Shown here one piece after another: positions 34,467 through 47,741 of a stretch of 64,000 nt of DNA. Position 1 is the stretch's first letter; each line of letters opens with the position of its first letter. The stretch is from assembly GCA_001574975.1 (NCBI GenBank), contig KQ965850.1:80875-144874 (forward strand). Direction: 5' to 3'. The DNA is from Gonapodya prolifera JEL478. Lineage: Eukaryota > Monoblepharomycota > Monoblepharidomycetes > Monoblepharidales > Gonapodyaceae. The position numbers and the translations under genes are program-made. A model generated the notes under the pieces. That model saw only the letters and a list, made by a program, of their open reading frames with translations, had not been told where the DNA came from and searched no databases.

Positions 34467-35379
34467 GAACGGGTTGGAGAAAAAGAATGAAAGCGGAAAC
34501 CCGATTGGTCAGAATATCCTTCATGAACCGTCCTCCCCTTGCAAAGATGGGCGCGGTTTGCAAGGGGGGGAAAGAGGGAGGCCACCTTGGAATATTTATT
34601 CAGCAATGAATCATTGCGAAAACACGTGAAGCTGCTAGGATTGCATTTTAGGGATGACTTCGACGGCGATTATCCCTCATCCGAGAGGGTGATGTCGAAT
34701 TCTCACGCGGTCGTTACTAAACAATACGCATTTTGTTAGCACCATAAGTGCAAGAAGGTGGACGACTGGAAGTAACGGGCAACTGAGTGATAAAGATAAT
34801 TTTGACAAGCGGAGAAGTTCTGCCTTTGTTGTGGATTAAGCCGTATTGCGTTATGCATGCTGTCAGTCTTAAGAGCCAATTCATTGATGAAGTCCCCGCA
34901 TTGCGGTGTGTGTGCCATCGCCCCATGGAACCACTTTTGGTGACGAACGAATGTCGAGCTTACCTATGAGAACTTGAACAAACAGAATGACTCTCGGAAG
35001 AAGTTTGGTCCGGACAAACCTCAGTGTATTATCTTGGATGCCCTCCACTTGGTGTTGCCTTGCCATAAATGTAGCAGACAATCTCCGGTTGAGAAGGACG
35101 AAGATCCCTCGTCCAATTTCTTTTCAAGTTCACACGATAGCAACTTTATTGCAGGAGATTCTTGATTGATCAGTTAGCACACTGCATTTTGACAATATAC
35201 TAATGACTTTTTTGCGGTAGAGCAGGCTTCTGTGACCCAGTTGGAGTGCGTACTGTGGCCGGCACTTCACTAGGAACGCCGGAACCTCATTTTTCAAAAG
35301 AATCTCGTTCCAAAGATGGTCTGTTCCCCATTCCGAACCATTCTACACTCCTCCTTGCTGACGCCGCTTTGGAGCGCAG
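34467..35379. promoter_or_regulatory. Divergent intergenic region (DOMON-b561 / IFT56)
   Basis: About 900 bp lies between divergently transcribed genes. No conserved gene is seen; it presumably contains both promoters. Confidence 0.45.
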
Positions 35380-37767
35380 ATGCTTTCTAGGGTCAAACCG
35401 GCGATATCGTCGGACACCTCAAATGCGCAGACCGCAGCGTGAGCAACCATCCATCATCGGCACACTCATGGCCTGTTTTGATCATGGGAACCTTGTCGTC
35501 TCCTCAATTGAATCTCGAACCGTCTCGTTCGGACCTAAAGACCAGATCCCAAACGAAATTTGCCCCAACTGGAATCCTTCATCGAAAATCGAGACTACAT
35601 TGGAGCACTTACGCTTTTGGACGTGCGTTGATGAAAATGAGAGGCGAAAGCACCCAAATATGGGTCGCCTGCTTTACAAGCAAGACACCATTCGTACGCA
35701 AATGAAAATAACGTCCACTGTGTTCACAACTAGTTCTCGCGTTCGAATGGGGATAGCTCCGTTGAAAATATTCTATGGACTGCGTACGCTGCCTTTCATC
35801 TGGGAGATTATAAGAGGGCAATGGAGGTCAGTCATAATTCGAAACGAGTCCTGCTTCGATACCCACCGACACTCAATTTTTATGTGTTCGCCGCAGTCCT
35901 ACCATGAAGCTATTCGACACCACGACGTAGATTCGCTCGTCCATCTCTATCTGGCGTGCACTTACTTCTTTCTCGGAATGTACAAAGAGGCCGATGAAGC
36001 AGCCAAAAAGAGTGAGAGATTACTGTTCTATTATCTCTGGTGCGAGCCACAACCTGTCGCTATCTCTACGACACAAACAAAGGCCCTACAAACAAGCTTC
36101 AGAACCGACTGTTCTTTCACCTTTCGCACAAGTTCAATGACGAAAAGCGTCTCATGCACCATCACCAGTCACTCCAAGACGTTGTCGAGGATCAAATGAC
36201 CTTATCATCTGTGCATTACCTCCGTGGCCACTACCAGGAGGCGGTCGATATATACAAGCGCCTGCTTCTTGAGCGGCCCGAATGCGTGGCAGCAAACGCC
36301 TATGCTGCTCTGTGCTACTACAAGCTCGACTACTATGATGTGAGCCAAGAGGTCCTGGGCGCATACCTTGCCAAGTTCCCAGACAGTGTGACTGCGGCGA
36401 ACCTGAGGGCATGCAATCACTACCGTCTCTATAACGCCAAAGCAGCAGAGCAGGAGCTCACGAACCTGCGAGAGAATATAGGTGGTGGCTTCAAGTTCGC
36501 AGAAGATCTTATTCGACATAACCTGGTTGGTACATCTTCAGTCATTGCTTCAAGCCAGTGAACAAGCTTCTCATCTTTGTTCCCCGCGTTTCTACTTCTG
36601 CTCTCACACAAGGTTGTGTTCCGGAACGGTGAAGGGGCGCTTCAAGTATTTCCTGCGCTGACGGACGTACTTCCTGAAGCGAGGTTGAATCTGGTTATAC
36701 ATCACCTTCGAGCCGACGACACTCAAGCCGGATACACACTTATGAAAGATGTAGAGCCTGCAACGCCACAGGTTTGTTTGGGACGTTTTTTCCTTGTGAA
36801 TGTGTTGGTTGACTTGGAAGCGTCTTTTCCACAGGAGTACATTTTGAAAGGCATCGCCAATGCCGTTCTCGGACAAGAGAGCGACTCGAGGGAGCACCTG
36901 AAAGTCGCACAGCAGTACTTCCAACTTGTCGGAGGGTCCGCGTCCGAGTGCGACACCATCCCAGGGCGACAATGCATGGCTTCTTGCTTCTTTCTGTTAC
37001 GGCAGTTTGACGATGTCCTGACGTACCTCAACTCGATCAAGGTGCGCAAATTTAGGTCATAACCTGGTGTCTCGAACTATCAACCCTCCTAACGCGTCTC
37101 ACGACGAAAACTCACAAACTAGGCATACTTCTACAATGATGATACCTTCAACCTCAACTACGGCCAAGCGAAGGTCGCCGTCGGAGCCTATGAGGAAGCA
37201 GAGGAGGCACTCTGTTTAGTGCAAAACGAGAAGCTCAAGTCGACTTACACATACTTGAGTCACCTGGCACGCTGTTGTAAGTTCTCCGATCATCTTCTCG
37301 TGATGGTTAGTGCGACCAACGAGTCGCGCAGTTATTCAGAACAAAAAGCCAAGGCTCGCATGGGAACTCTATCTCAAGATGGAAACTTCAAGCGAGTCGT
37401 TCAGCTTGCTGCAATTGATTGCACATGACTGTTACAAGGTGGGATGTTATTGACCTATTGTCGCAAATGAATCTACATGCCACTCAAATTTCCATCTCCA
37501 CACATCCAACAGACTGCTCAATACTTCTATTCTGCCAAAGCATTTGACGTGCTAGAACGTCTTGACCCTAGCACTGAGAACTGGGAGGGTAAGCGTGGGG
37601 CGTGTGTGGGTGTGTTCCAGGCCATTGTTAATGGGACAGAGCCCAAAGAAACGTTACGTGACGTTTTAACACTATTACGGAGTACGTCGAATCCAGCGGC
37701 GGAGTACATAGTTCGAATTGTCCGACGGTGGGCGAAAGAAAGAGAGAAGGAGGGTAACCATCATTGA
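35380..37767 (+). CDS. IFT56: IFT56/TTC26 (DYF-13), intraflagellar transport complex B protein
   Basis: A TPR protein of the IFT-B train, needed to import motility proteins into cilia. Exon 1 (35380-35438) begins [11 protein letters not shown], like animal MLSRAKPA. Later exons give [193 protein letters not shown] and [15 protein letters not shown]. Each is close to its metazoan counterpart. No breaks were found. The helicase gene starts about 100 bp downstream on the same strand. Confidence 0.95.
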
Positions 37768-37863
37768 ATTTGTATGTTGAACATTCAAAGATTTCTTCAC
37801 TGCGTGAAACGTGATCCTTTCCGTCCATACTATGCGGCGTTCAGCCTGAGTAGGCTGCATATC

Positions 37864-40800
37864 ATGGATATTCGCTCAGGAAAGCATTTCTCAAGTCCAG
37901 AGCGTGACGGACAGGAGATCGACGACACAGAAAGCAGGTTGAAGCGAGCTCGCCTGTCCCGTTCACCTGAGAGTCGAGGGAGGAGTCGCAGCGACATAAT
38001 CGAAGACAGAAATCGACCGCCTGCTAAACGATTCAGGAGTGAACTTGGAAAAACGTTTGGGGAACGTTCGTGGAGCTCCACTGACGGAGGAGAAAGCAGT
38101 GCAATCAAGCGGGAGCACGGGCGGTCATCCTCACGGGATAGCAACAGCGATCGTTACAGGGAATCGTCTAGCATGATTTCATCGCGTGCCAGTACCCTTC
38201 AGCATGGTGCGGGAGGGAGAATTGGAGGATCTGAAACCCGGCCTCTCTCCACCTCATTCCATGATATCAATCGGCCAAGTGGCTTCGGTAATGAACACTC
38301 TGATACTGAAATGGAAGATTGGGAGCGGAGCTATGAGAACGGCACCGTACCCACCATTGAAATGCGCTCAACAACACATTCCCGACCAGACGATGTTGAT
38401 TTAGCAGAAGATTTATCATTGGGGAACGAACGGAGGAATCAATTACCTCCTCGTCGAACGCCAATGACAACGTCTCGCTCTGGCCCGAAGCGGGTAGCCT
38501 CTTCCACAAATGCAATACCTCTAGGACAACAAAGATTTGGGCGAGCAACCACATTCAGTGGCACGCGTAACCAATCCCCCCCACTGGCGCCTTCTTTCAG
38601 CCCACCACAAATTTCGTCTCGCAGTGTCAGCAATGTGGCTGCACCGAGGAGTGGTGAGGGGAGCTTCCCCAGGACCAACGACTCCTCCGAACATGCTGCT
38701 CAGTTGCAATCGACGCCAAACACATTTAATCCTTTTCAAGATGCCGATTATACTGAGGCCGGGCTTGAACGCGCTTTTGATTTCAGAGCCGCCGAACAAT
38801 CTTTCCTCGGTCCGAAATGGTTCACCAATCCGAAATCATGTATCTCCAATCTCTACCTCCAACAGAATATTGAATCACCGCCGCCGTACGAGCTCCAGAA
38901 TTTGGGTCGAAATTTTCGTTGTGTCATCGAGTTCCAATTGGAGGAATCGAGGAGAGGTTCTGGGAGTAAATTGGATGAGAGCGAGCTCACTATTGTTGGT
39001 GTCGGAGATTCGAAATCAAAGAAAGAGGCCGAGAAGGTGCGTCTGCAGCCTGATTTTCCTTTGACGCGACTCCAACCTGAGTTGCTCTGATAGCTTGCCG
39101 CTCTACACGCATGTCTCCTGATGTGGAAGCGGGACCTTATCGAACGCGTGTATAACCGCACTTTGCAGCTTCGAATTCATGATGGGATGGGAGCCATAGC
39201 AACGAAATCATTTGAACCGGAAGCTCGTCATGGATCTTCGCACCAAAACAGACAAGAAAGTGTTTCAGTTCCGTTTCAGGATGCTAGTGGTCCGGATTTT
39301 CGACATGAAGGTTCACCAAATGAAGACATTCAAAGCCACAGGGATCGACACATCACCAGCTCGATTTTCACTTCACGACGAGATCAGAATGACGAAAGGC
39401 TTGCAGACAAAAGGCACATTTTAGCTTACTGTGCACGTTTTGACTTCGAACCGGATTTTGACATGAAAATGATACCAGTCAAAGCACCACCAGGCCAACT
39501 TTCTCGCAACCGACGTAGCGGTGGGGGAATGCAGAGCGAGTGGGTCTGCGAGATTGCGTTTCTTGCCCAAACAATTCGAGTTCAAGGCCGTGGAAAAGCC
39601 AAGCGTGACGCAGAAAGGGACGCGTGTCTTCGCTTCAAAATTGCGGTTGATGAAAAGTTTGGTTCCGGCTATTTCGAGGATTGCGCAAATGAGGTGCTCA
39701 AGCCTCAAACGAGAAAAGAAGACCCGAGAAGTGCAAAGCAGGCGAACAAAGATCTTGCCGAGGAGGCTGGTAGATTCATGCAATGGTATACAAGGAATAT
39801 TCTGCGGTTACCTCCAGGACCTAACGGAGAAGACGCATTTCGAATCGAAGTTCGAAGTGCAGACTCCAGGAGCGGTGTGCAGAAGAGAGCGAAGTTCCAA
39901 GGCGGTAACGCATGGAATGCAGTGCTTCTCATTTCGGGTAGGGAGTTTCAATCATCTGTTGGCACAAGCAAGAAAGATGCCAAAAGTTTCGTATTGATGG
40001 ACGCAATGTCCAAACTACGAAATGACCCAGAACTTGAGTAAGTCGCCACTTCTATATCCGAGTATGGTCTCAAAACAGACTTTTTAAATAGTCGCCAATG
40101 GACGACAGTAAAGAACTCCGACAAAGCGGAATCGTATCTCTTCTCGAAAGATCAAGTGATGACAATGGTTCCCATCGGCTTGAACACGTTCCAAATTGAT
40201 CGAATTATGGATACGGTGGATTATGTCCGGCGCTCCAAGGCTTACGAGTCAATGCTCAGTTACAACGAGTCTTTGAAGTCACTGGTCCATATTGCGAATA
40301 AGGATTCTGCCCGGCCCCCACTACCACCCACCAAGTCGAGTTTAGAGGCGAAGTCTTCTAAAATGCTTACAGCGCTGCGAGCTTGGGACACTTCCAGGAT
40401 GCACACGAAAATGCGAGAAACCCGGGCGAACTTGCCTGTAGCGAAACATTCACAGGATATACTTGATGCTGTCGACGCGTGTGATGTTGTTGTTATTGTT
40501 GGGGCAACAGGAAGTGGAAAGACCACTCAAGTACCTCAAATAATCCTGGACTCCTGGATCAGACAACAGAAGGGAGCTTATTGCAATATTATCGTGACAC
40601 AGCCGAGACGAATAGCTGCCATTTCCGTTGCCCAAAGAGTTGCCGCCGAGAGGGGCGAAACCCTGGGACACAGTGTCGGGTTTCAGGTTCGCTTTGAATC
40701 TGTCGCTCCTGAAAAACACGGGAGTGTTCTTTTCTGTACAACAGGAATTCTTCTGAGGAAAATGCACGAGGCCGGATTAGGTCTCGATAAAAGTAAAGGC

Positions 40801-43800
40801 CAGGTGGAAACAATTGGAGATGACCGAGATGGTGCATCGCCTGATATTGAAAACGTTTTCAACGAGATCACGCATGTCGTAGTCGACGAATGCCATGAAC
40901 GGTACGTTCTCTGGTAAATCGAGTATTCCATCATCAGAATCTCAAGGTCCACGATATTCATAGAGACATGAACATTGATTTTTTGTTAGTCGTGCTGAAG
41001 AAGGTGTGGAAAGAACGGCGCAAACGAGGACTCCCTCCAATCAAATTAGTTCTCATGTCAGCAACAATTCAAGCGGATCTTTTCGCAAAGTATTTTGAAG
41101 AGGTTGATATTATCGGTGACCGGGCCAGGCGGGGAGGAGTTCCCATCGTGGAGGTACCAGGTCGAACGTTCCCCGTTAAGTACCATTATTTGGATGAACT
41201 CGTTTCGCAGTTGAGGAAGCAGTATCCGGAGAGGGCCGCTCCCCTTTTGTATAATGTCGAAACTCGTCGCTACTTGGAACGAGAGCTTCGTGTGCAGGGT
41301 GTGGTACAGGAAGACGAGAGGCGTGGTTTACTGTCACATGCGCCTCGTGATAATGGCCCCGCTAATCGCGAAAAGGATTCACGCGGTAACGACGGGATCC
41401 GTAAAGAACGAGGATATGACGATGAATCTTCGAGTGATGATGATGACTCTGACTCCGAAATGGCAGACGATAAACACTTCGATGACTTGTCAGCTTGGGG
41501 TTCGAATCGTCAGAGATCTGGTGTAGTGCGAAATCCACTCTACGACGAGGGTGCAGATGATGTCCCATTTGGTATTCTTGCGACCACAATTGCTCATATT
41601 TGTCGAACAGCAAATGACAACGGTGCTATCTTGTGTTTTTTGCCCGGATGGTAAGGAAGATTGAGCTGAATGACGGTCATTTTTACATAATTGGCTCATT
41701 TCCAGGGAAGAAATAACCAAACTCCATCGAATTCTCACCAGTGATCCATCTCCTCTCTACCGCGACACTTTTTCGAATCGAGACAGTTTCAGAATATATT
41801 TACTGCACTCCACTATCCCGGTTGTGCAACAACAGGCAGTTTTTGAAACACTTGGCCCGTCTTGTAGGAAAATTATTCTGTCAACCAACATTGCTGAGAC
41901 TTCCCTCACCATTCCGGACGTCGTATATGTTGTCGATAGCGCCAGGGTCAGAGAGAAACGGTACGATCCAGCAAGGCGTATGACAGATTTGGTCGTTAGC
42001 TGGGTTGCCCAGGCGAATGCAAAACAAAGAGCGGGACGGGCTGGTCGTGTCCGCGAAGGACAATACTACTGCGTCGTTTCACGTGCGCGCTGGGACAGTG
42101 TTCTTGCTCCATTCCAAATTCCGGAAATAGCTCGCTCAGACCTCCAAGAACTTGCACTTCACATCAAAGCGTTGGAAATTCCGATGCGAGACCGTTCTGG
42201 AAGAATGGATACAATCGAGGATGTTCTTGAACAGGCTCTCCAGCCTCCCGAGAAGGCTGCAGTTCAAGAAGCGATTCGGAACTTGAAGTCTTTGCATGCG
42301 TTGGACCGAAATGAAAACATGACACCTCTGGGTGAGTTGATAATGTCTTCCTTTGTCTCCTTTGAATCTTACGTGTCGTCCGTTCAGGCCACGCTCTCGC
42401 AGCAATTCCACTCGAGCCGACATTTGGAAGGATGGTTTTACTGGGCGTCATCTTCAAGGTATGTGTGGCGTGTGACAGCCGCTTTTGCAAATCTGATTTT
42501 GTTTTCTCTCTTTGGAGTGTTTGGATCCAATCCTCACTTTGGCCGCGGGAATCACAAATCGAGACCCTTTCGTGTATCCACCGGATACTCGTGATGAAAT
42601 TCGCAGGCAAAAAGTCTGGTGGACTGGAGGTGAACGGTCCGACCACCTCGTTCTGTTAAACGTGTGGCGTGAATGGGTGAAAAAGAAAACTGAAGTCCAG
42701 CAGAAGTATGGAAAGGCCAGTGGACGCGCCCCTGATGGAAATGACAATATGTGGATACATACAGAACTCAAAATCTGGCTGGAAACGAAATCACTCGGAA
42801 AAATCACCCTCCTTACAATCGAAAAAGTCCGAGTGCATTTATACTCCATTCTTGTAAAGAGCGGCTTTGTGTTCAACGCCGACTCTTCACCCTTTGGCCG
42901 TCGCGAGGCTCAGTATCAGAACCCTTTGGACGTATTGGGAGGTCCGGAGCTAAATGTGAACTCCAACAACATTCCAATGATCCGAGCACTCCTCTACTCC
43001 GCGCATTATCTTAACCTCACAATCCGAACGGACAAAAAGGTTTACAAGACGCAAAAGGAAACCTGTAACATGCATCCCGGGACTATTAATGCTGCAAAGT
43101 ATGAGGCGGACTTTATTGCTCACGAGCTCAGCAAGATTGGTCCAAGTAATACGTTTCCTCATGTCAACAACTTAAACGTCAATCTCAAAGGAACTGGAAC
43201 CTTGTATTACTACGCTGAAAAGGTCAAAACTGGTATCGTGTTTTTGAGAGGTACAACACGAATTGATCCTTTGGATGCTGCACTTTTTGGAGATGCGAGG
43301 ACATCGCACACCTACACTGCGAGTACACGCTTTAGGACAGGCGCCAGTCAGTCGTGCTTCACTATCGATGGTTGGCTTCGGATTGGTGAGCATGACGATC
43401 GAATACTTCCAGTGCTAGAAGAGTGGAAAGAAGCCCTTGGAACATGTTTGGAGTTCTATTTCCGCAATCCTCCAGGACGAAGGAACCGATTCTTGAGCGA
43501 ATCTGCCAGAGAAACAGCAGATGACAATGGCTCTGACGATGAGGATGAGGTGGGAATTCAAACTACCTTTAACCCACTTGGTGCATCCAAGGATCAAATT
43601 TTGCAAGGAAATGCGAGTCTCAAGAAGCAGGAGTGGATCCTTGCCGAACGCATCATCCAGGATGTTGCCACAGTCATTCAAAATGAGTTCGGTTCAGGTG
43701 AAGGATCAGCTCCTGAAGCGCTTGGATCAGCTTATGATCCGCAAAAACTGACCCAAAGCTATGACGATCATCCTGTCAAAAGAGAATCCGAGAAAGCAGT

Positions 43801-44537
43801 CACACCTACCGTTGAATACACCAACAACAGCACATCAAGACAGGAGCATGGGCGTCATGGCGAGGACTCTGTGAGAAAGGATTGCCGTCGCGAGACTGAC
43901 CGAGAAGATACACTCGTTTCATTGCAAGATCTACCGCGACAACGTCCAATAGAGTCCCGCAGAGAAGCAGATTCCTGGCGTCCGCCACCTCGGCGAGATT
44001 CTCCGGGAAGAGGCAATGATTCCTCAAGGAGCAGATCACGTGGAGGGCGCAGAAGTCGTTCACGGGAGAGACCATTACCTGAGTAGGTCTCTTTGTTCTG
44101 TCATTGGAGTGTTACGTTGAGTCCAGAAACGGTTCTGCTTTAGTTACAACACACGTTCTCGACGTTATTCCAGCTCCGAGAGATCTCGCTCCGCTTCTGG
44201 TTCAAATAGGTCGAGGTCGGGTTCACGCTCTCGCAGAAATGTAGAAGACCACCGACGTAAAGATCGGAAACAGGAGCGCCATTTTTCTGCCAGTACGTCA
44301 CACACTAGTCGCAGTGACCGTTCCCCTTCTCCACGGGATCGTACACAGGCGCGAGATGTTCGAAATGGTGACCGATGGCGACCATCGCGCAACCGATCGT
44401 CTCGTGAGACTGACTCTATATCAACTTCCTCGTTACGGCGTTTGGGAGGGGAAACCGGCAATCCGACAAGTTCAGTAGAAACAACAACCCCTGCCCGATT
44501 GCGACACCCACTGCCTCCCAAACCCACCAGTACGTAA
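37864..44537 (+). CDS. DExH-box RNA helicase with double-stranded-RNA-binding domains and RS-rich tail (DHX9/DHX36 class)
   Basis: Exons are 37864-39036, 39094-40037, 40092-40901, 40964-41650, 41706-42331, 42388-42458, 42518-44082 and 44144-44537. The N-terminal 300 residues are disordered and Arg/Ser-rich. Two dsRBD-like segments follow, ending AEKLAALHACLLMW and KAKRDAERDACLRFKI, then a third related segment (GTSKKDAKSFVLMDAMSKL). The helicase core has GATGSGKTTQVPQ (40501), DECHE (40881), SAT (41055), ILSTNIAETSLTIPDVVYVV and QRAGRAGR (42021), with HA2 and OB-fold regions behind. The C-terminus is a long SR/RS domain, typical of nuclear RNA-processing factors. A start at 37774 is possible but sits 7 bp after the IFT56 stop, so 37864 is preferred. 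Confidence 0.9.
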
Positions 44538-44659
44538 TGCATTTATACATGGACTTACAGCCCCACCGCGTCAGAAGAAGGAGGAAAGACGAATAAAGGG
44601 AAGCTCGATAGTACATAATAATGTAAATGAAACTCCACACTCAGTAACATTTTCTTGAC

Positions 44660-47648
44660 ATGAGCAGCGGAGAAGACAGGCCACCTACAAAAAGGCAGCG
44701 CAGGTCGCGAAGCTCTGGAGGGAGTGCAACAGTCCCGCCCCCACTGCGGGGCGTTGGAGACGATGGCGAATCCGACGACGATGTCGAGGATGGAACCCGA
44801 GCGGATGATGGCACTCAATCTGGCCATCGGAGCTGCAATATGTATGTACATTTGACATATTGCTATATTTTATTCGTACAGGCTGATTATATCCTTCATC
44901 AATGAAGTTGTGCACGTCTGCATGACCGATGTGATGGGAAATATCCATGTGACCCTTGCATCAAACGAGGAAACGAGGTGACTTACTGTCGATTTCGTAA
45001 GCTGCTGGTATCGAAAGATTCGATCGGTCACTCAATCCAGTGCTCATATGAGCGGCAACGTGTCATGCCAGGACCACCGAAAGGATGGTGAGACTTCCTG
45101 GTTTCTCGACACTGCGAGAGAGTTGAAGACGTATGGAAACATAGGCTTGATGAGATTTCTACCCGCGTCCTGCAATTGTCATATCGCGTGAAGCCAATTG
45201 AGGGAAAGTCCTTCAATGAAGCAACAGAAGTGAGAACATCGGGTGGGAAGAAGAAGCGACACTTAAAGAGGCGTTTGGAGGAAGCACTCGATCGACTGGA
45301 GGAATTCGTGAACACACATATGGAGCCGGCAGAGATTCTGGGGGAGGTATCAGCAGATCGCAGACTATCCATTCCAAATGACTCGAACTCCCGAGGCGGA
45401 CCATCAGCACTGAAAGAAAACCCACGAAGGATGTCGATTGCTAGAATTGTGGACTCGACAACATCCTCACGAACCGGTCGCTCTCCGAAAAACGGTGTAC
45501 GCACCACTGGGCACTCTAGCCGTGTCTTTGTTGGTGATTTCCTTGAATCTCATCCGAAAGCATCCAACTTTGTGAGCGACCTCTTTGAAACGTTCAACTT
45601 CAACAACCCTGGCCACGACCCCGAAACGAACACTCTGACAGACAACTTCGGAGAAAGTTCTGTTGCTGACACGGATCCAAATGCACCTCCAACACATTTG
45701 GGCCTTCCGCCATCTTTCTTGGATTTTGATCAGTCTGCTCTTGCTTCAACACTTTCTGTAGAAGATATTCTCTCGTCTCTCAGCAATCAGTTGCTTGGTG
45801 TCCAAAATGAACAGGCAGAAAGCCAGCAAGTGTGGTCACCAACGGATCTTGATGCCGCATCAATCGGATCCAGTGAATCGGTGACTCAAAAGTCGCCGGC
45901 ATTCTCTTTCCCTGCGGGTGGAAGTGGGGGCGGCGGTGAACCACCCCAAACAAATGGATCCTCTCAGACGGTTTCTCTTATGAAACCCGTCTCCGCGTTC
46001 GACGATCTACCACCGCTACCTGAAGACAGTGTCATGCATTTTCTCTTGCAGCAGTATTATGTCCGAAGCTGGAATTTCAGACATATTTATGTAGGTGTCA
46101 AACATGATAAAGTCATAACATGCTTAACTTTCTATATTCTGCTCTTTTAGCCATCTATACCTTGGTAATAACATGCCCATTACTCCACTCGCCGTTGTTA
46201 CGTCTCACTTCTGTGTTTCCAGCATGCACCGCCCGACGTTCCTTCGTTCCCTTCATCTACAGAACCCCTTTCTGGTATTCTCGATGCTCGCTTGTGGTTC
46301 TCTTGAGCCCCCCGAACCGGATTGTCCCTACTCGGCTCAAGTATTGACCTCTGCGGGATTACTTATCTTCCAAAGATGCAAGAGACTTTTGCTCCCGTCT
46401 ATTGAGGCACCAAACATCCATCACTCGACCATTGAAGGTCTCATATTGTTTGCCCAGTACTCCAACATTTATGACAGGGCGTTCATGTACATGACTGTTG
46501 GCATGGCTGTTGCAAAAGGTGAGTCCTTGAGTACCCCAATTCTTGCATCAAAGCGTCGTCATGGGTTGCTTCATGTCAGTCCGTGACACTGGACTCCTTG
46601 TTGATCCGACCTACGATACCACGAAAAAATGGGACACGAAGGAAGCGGAAGAGCGGCGAAGGGTAGGATGGGCAACTGTTTCTGTCGACAGGATGGCTGG
46701 ACTGCTGGTGTCGCGAACTCCTTTCTTGGACGAAAGTGAAATAAAACTGGAAATGCCGTGCAGGTGAGCGCACCGCTTTGAGAGTACGTCGCCGTCCGTC
46801 AGCTAACATTGGCAAGTTCAGTTCCACTGTTTGGGAGTGCAATCCGAGTATTCCCATTGGCGCGAATGTCAGAGTAGTTGTCCAGGAAGTCACCACGCTT
46901 GAGGTATTAAGGGTAAGCGCTCGTGTGCTGCCAGTTTGGTGCTTCATAGTGTCTCTTGTTTATTCCATCCGAACGAAAGGTTCTTGGCACGGCGCTCTGC
47001 ATGAAGCGTAAAATTGCACACGAAGAGTACACCAAGTCCCCTCAATTCCAAGATCTCGAACTTCGTCTCTGTGACTGGTTGAACAAATTTCTGGATGCTA
47101 ACGGAGGCTGTGAGAGCCATGCACCTATTGATGGAAAAGCGCGTTTTTGAGAACATTTCTGCTTTAAGGGTCCAATGCGAACGATCCCGCTCTTGCCCGC
47201 GCTTTGATGTTTTACAGTGAGTTCCACAGTTCGCAGAATGAAATAACCCAACCTTTAACATTGCACAACAGACATGACTGGAACCGTTCTCCACACTCCA
47301 GTGAATTTCGCACTCGCCCCTCTTTCTTGGGTGAAGTCGAGCAACTTCACCTCCGCAGTGATGCATGCTACTTCGATCACCTTTATGTGCCAACGTGCCG
47401 ACATGGAATCTCTGTTTTCAGGACCCCTTCCGTTACTTTTTCTCTTTCAGACTGGTCTCGTCCACGTCGCCCGGATTCGGGCAGGGGTGGATATCGCGGA
47501 AGCGTCTCGGGATGTTGAAATCCACGCCGCGTTGCTTGCCCGGAGCTCCAACTCGTTCTTTTTGTCCGACCTCTTTGCCCGAGATCTTCGACGACTCAAG
47601 GAGATTGCCGAAAGCGAGCTCAGAAGCAGCAGGGCCATCGTCTCATGA
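44660..47648 (+). CDS. Zn2Cys6 (GAL4-type) fungal transcription factor
   Basis: Exon 1 is 44660-44841 with a KRQRRSR basic stretch. Exons 2 (44908-44977) and 3 (45041-45087) rebuild the binuclear cluster CNICARLHDRCDGKYPCDPC then IKRGNEC, i.e. CX2CX6CX5CX2CX6C, followed by the usual PGPPKG linker. A helical dimerisation-like segment follows (ERVEDVWKHRLDEIS). The middle region has the fungal-specific transcription factor domain: HFLLQQYY, MPITPLAVVTSHF, HRPTFLRSLHLQNPFL, then AEERRRVGWATVSVDRMAGL. The last exon ends at 47648. Target genes are unknown. Not every intron in 46.1-47.3 kb could be placed with certainty. Confidence 0.85.
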
Positions 47649-47741
47649 AGTTGGCCATCGTATAATTGTTTTGTAGATTTGATTGATTTGAAAAACTATG
47701 TTGCAATTGAAATAAATTGGCACTTTTGATGATTCATACGA

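Noticed and set aside
41500-41515. GGTTCGAATC resembling a tRNA B box
   Set aside because: It lies inside helicase coding sequence, with no A box or acceptor stem nearby. Other similar matches (25068, 52358) are also in coding or pseudogene sequence. No tRNA gene was found.
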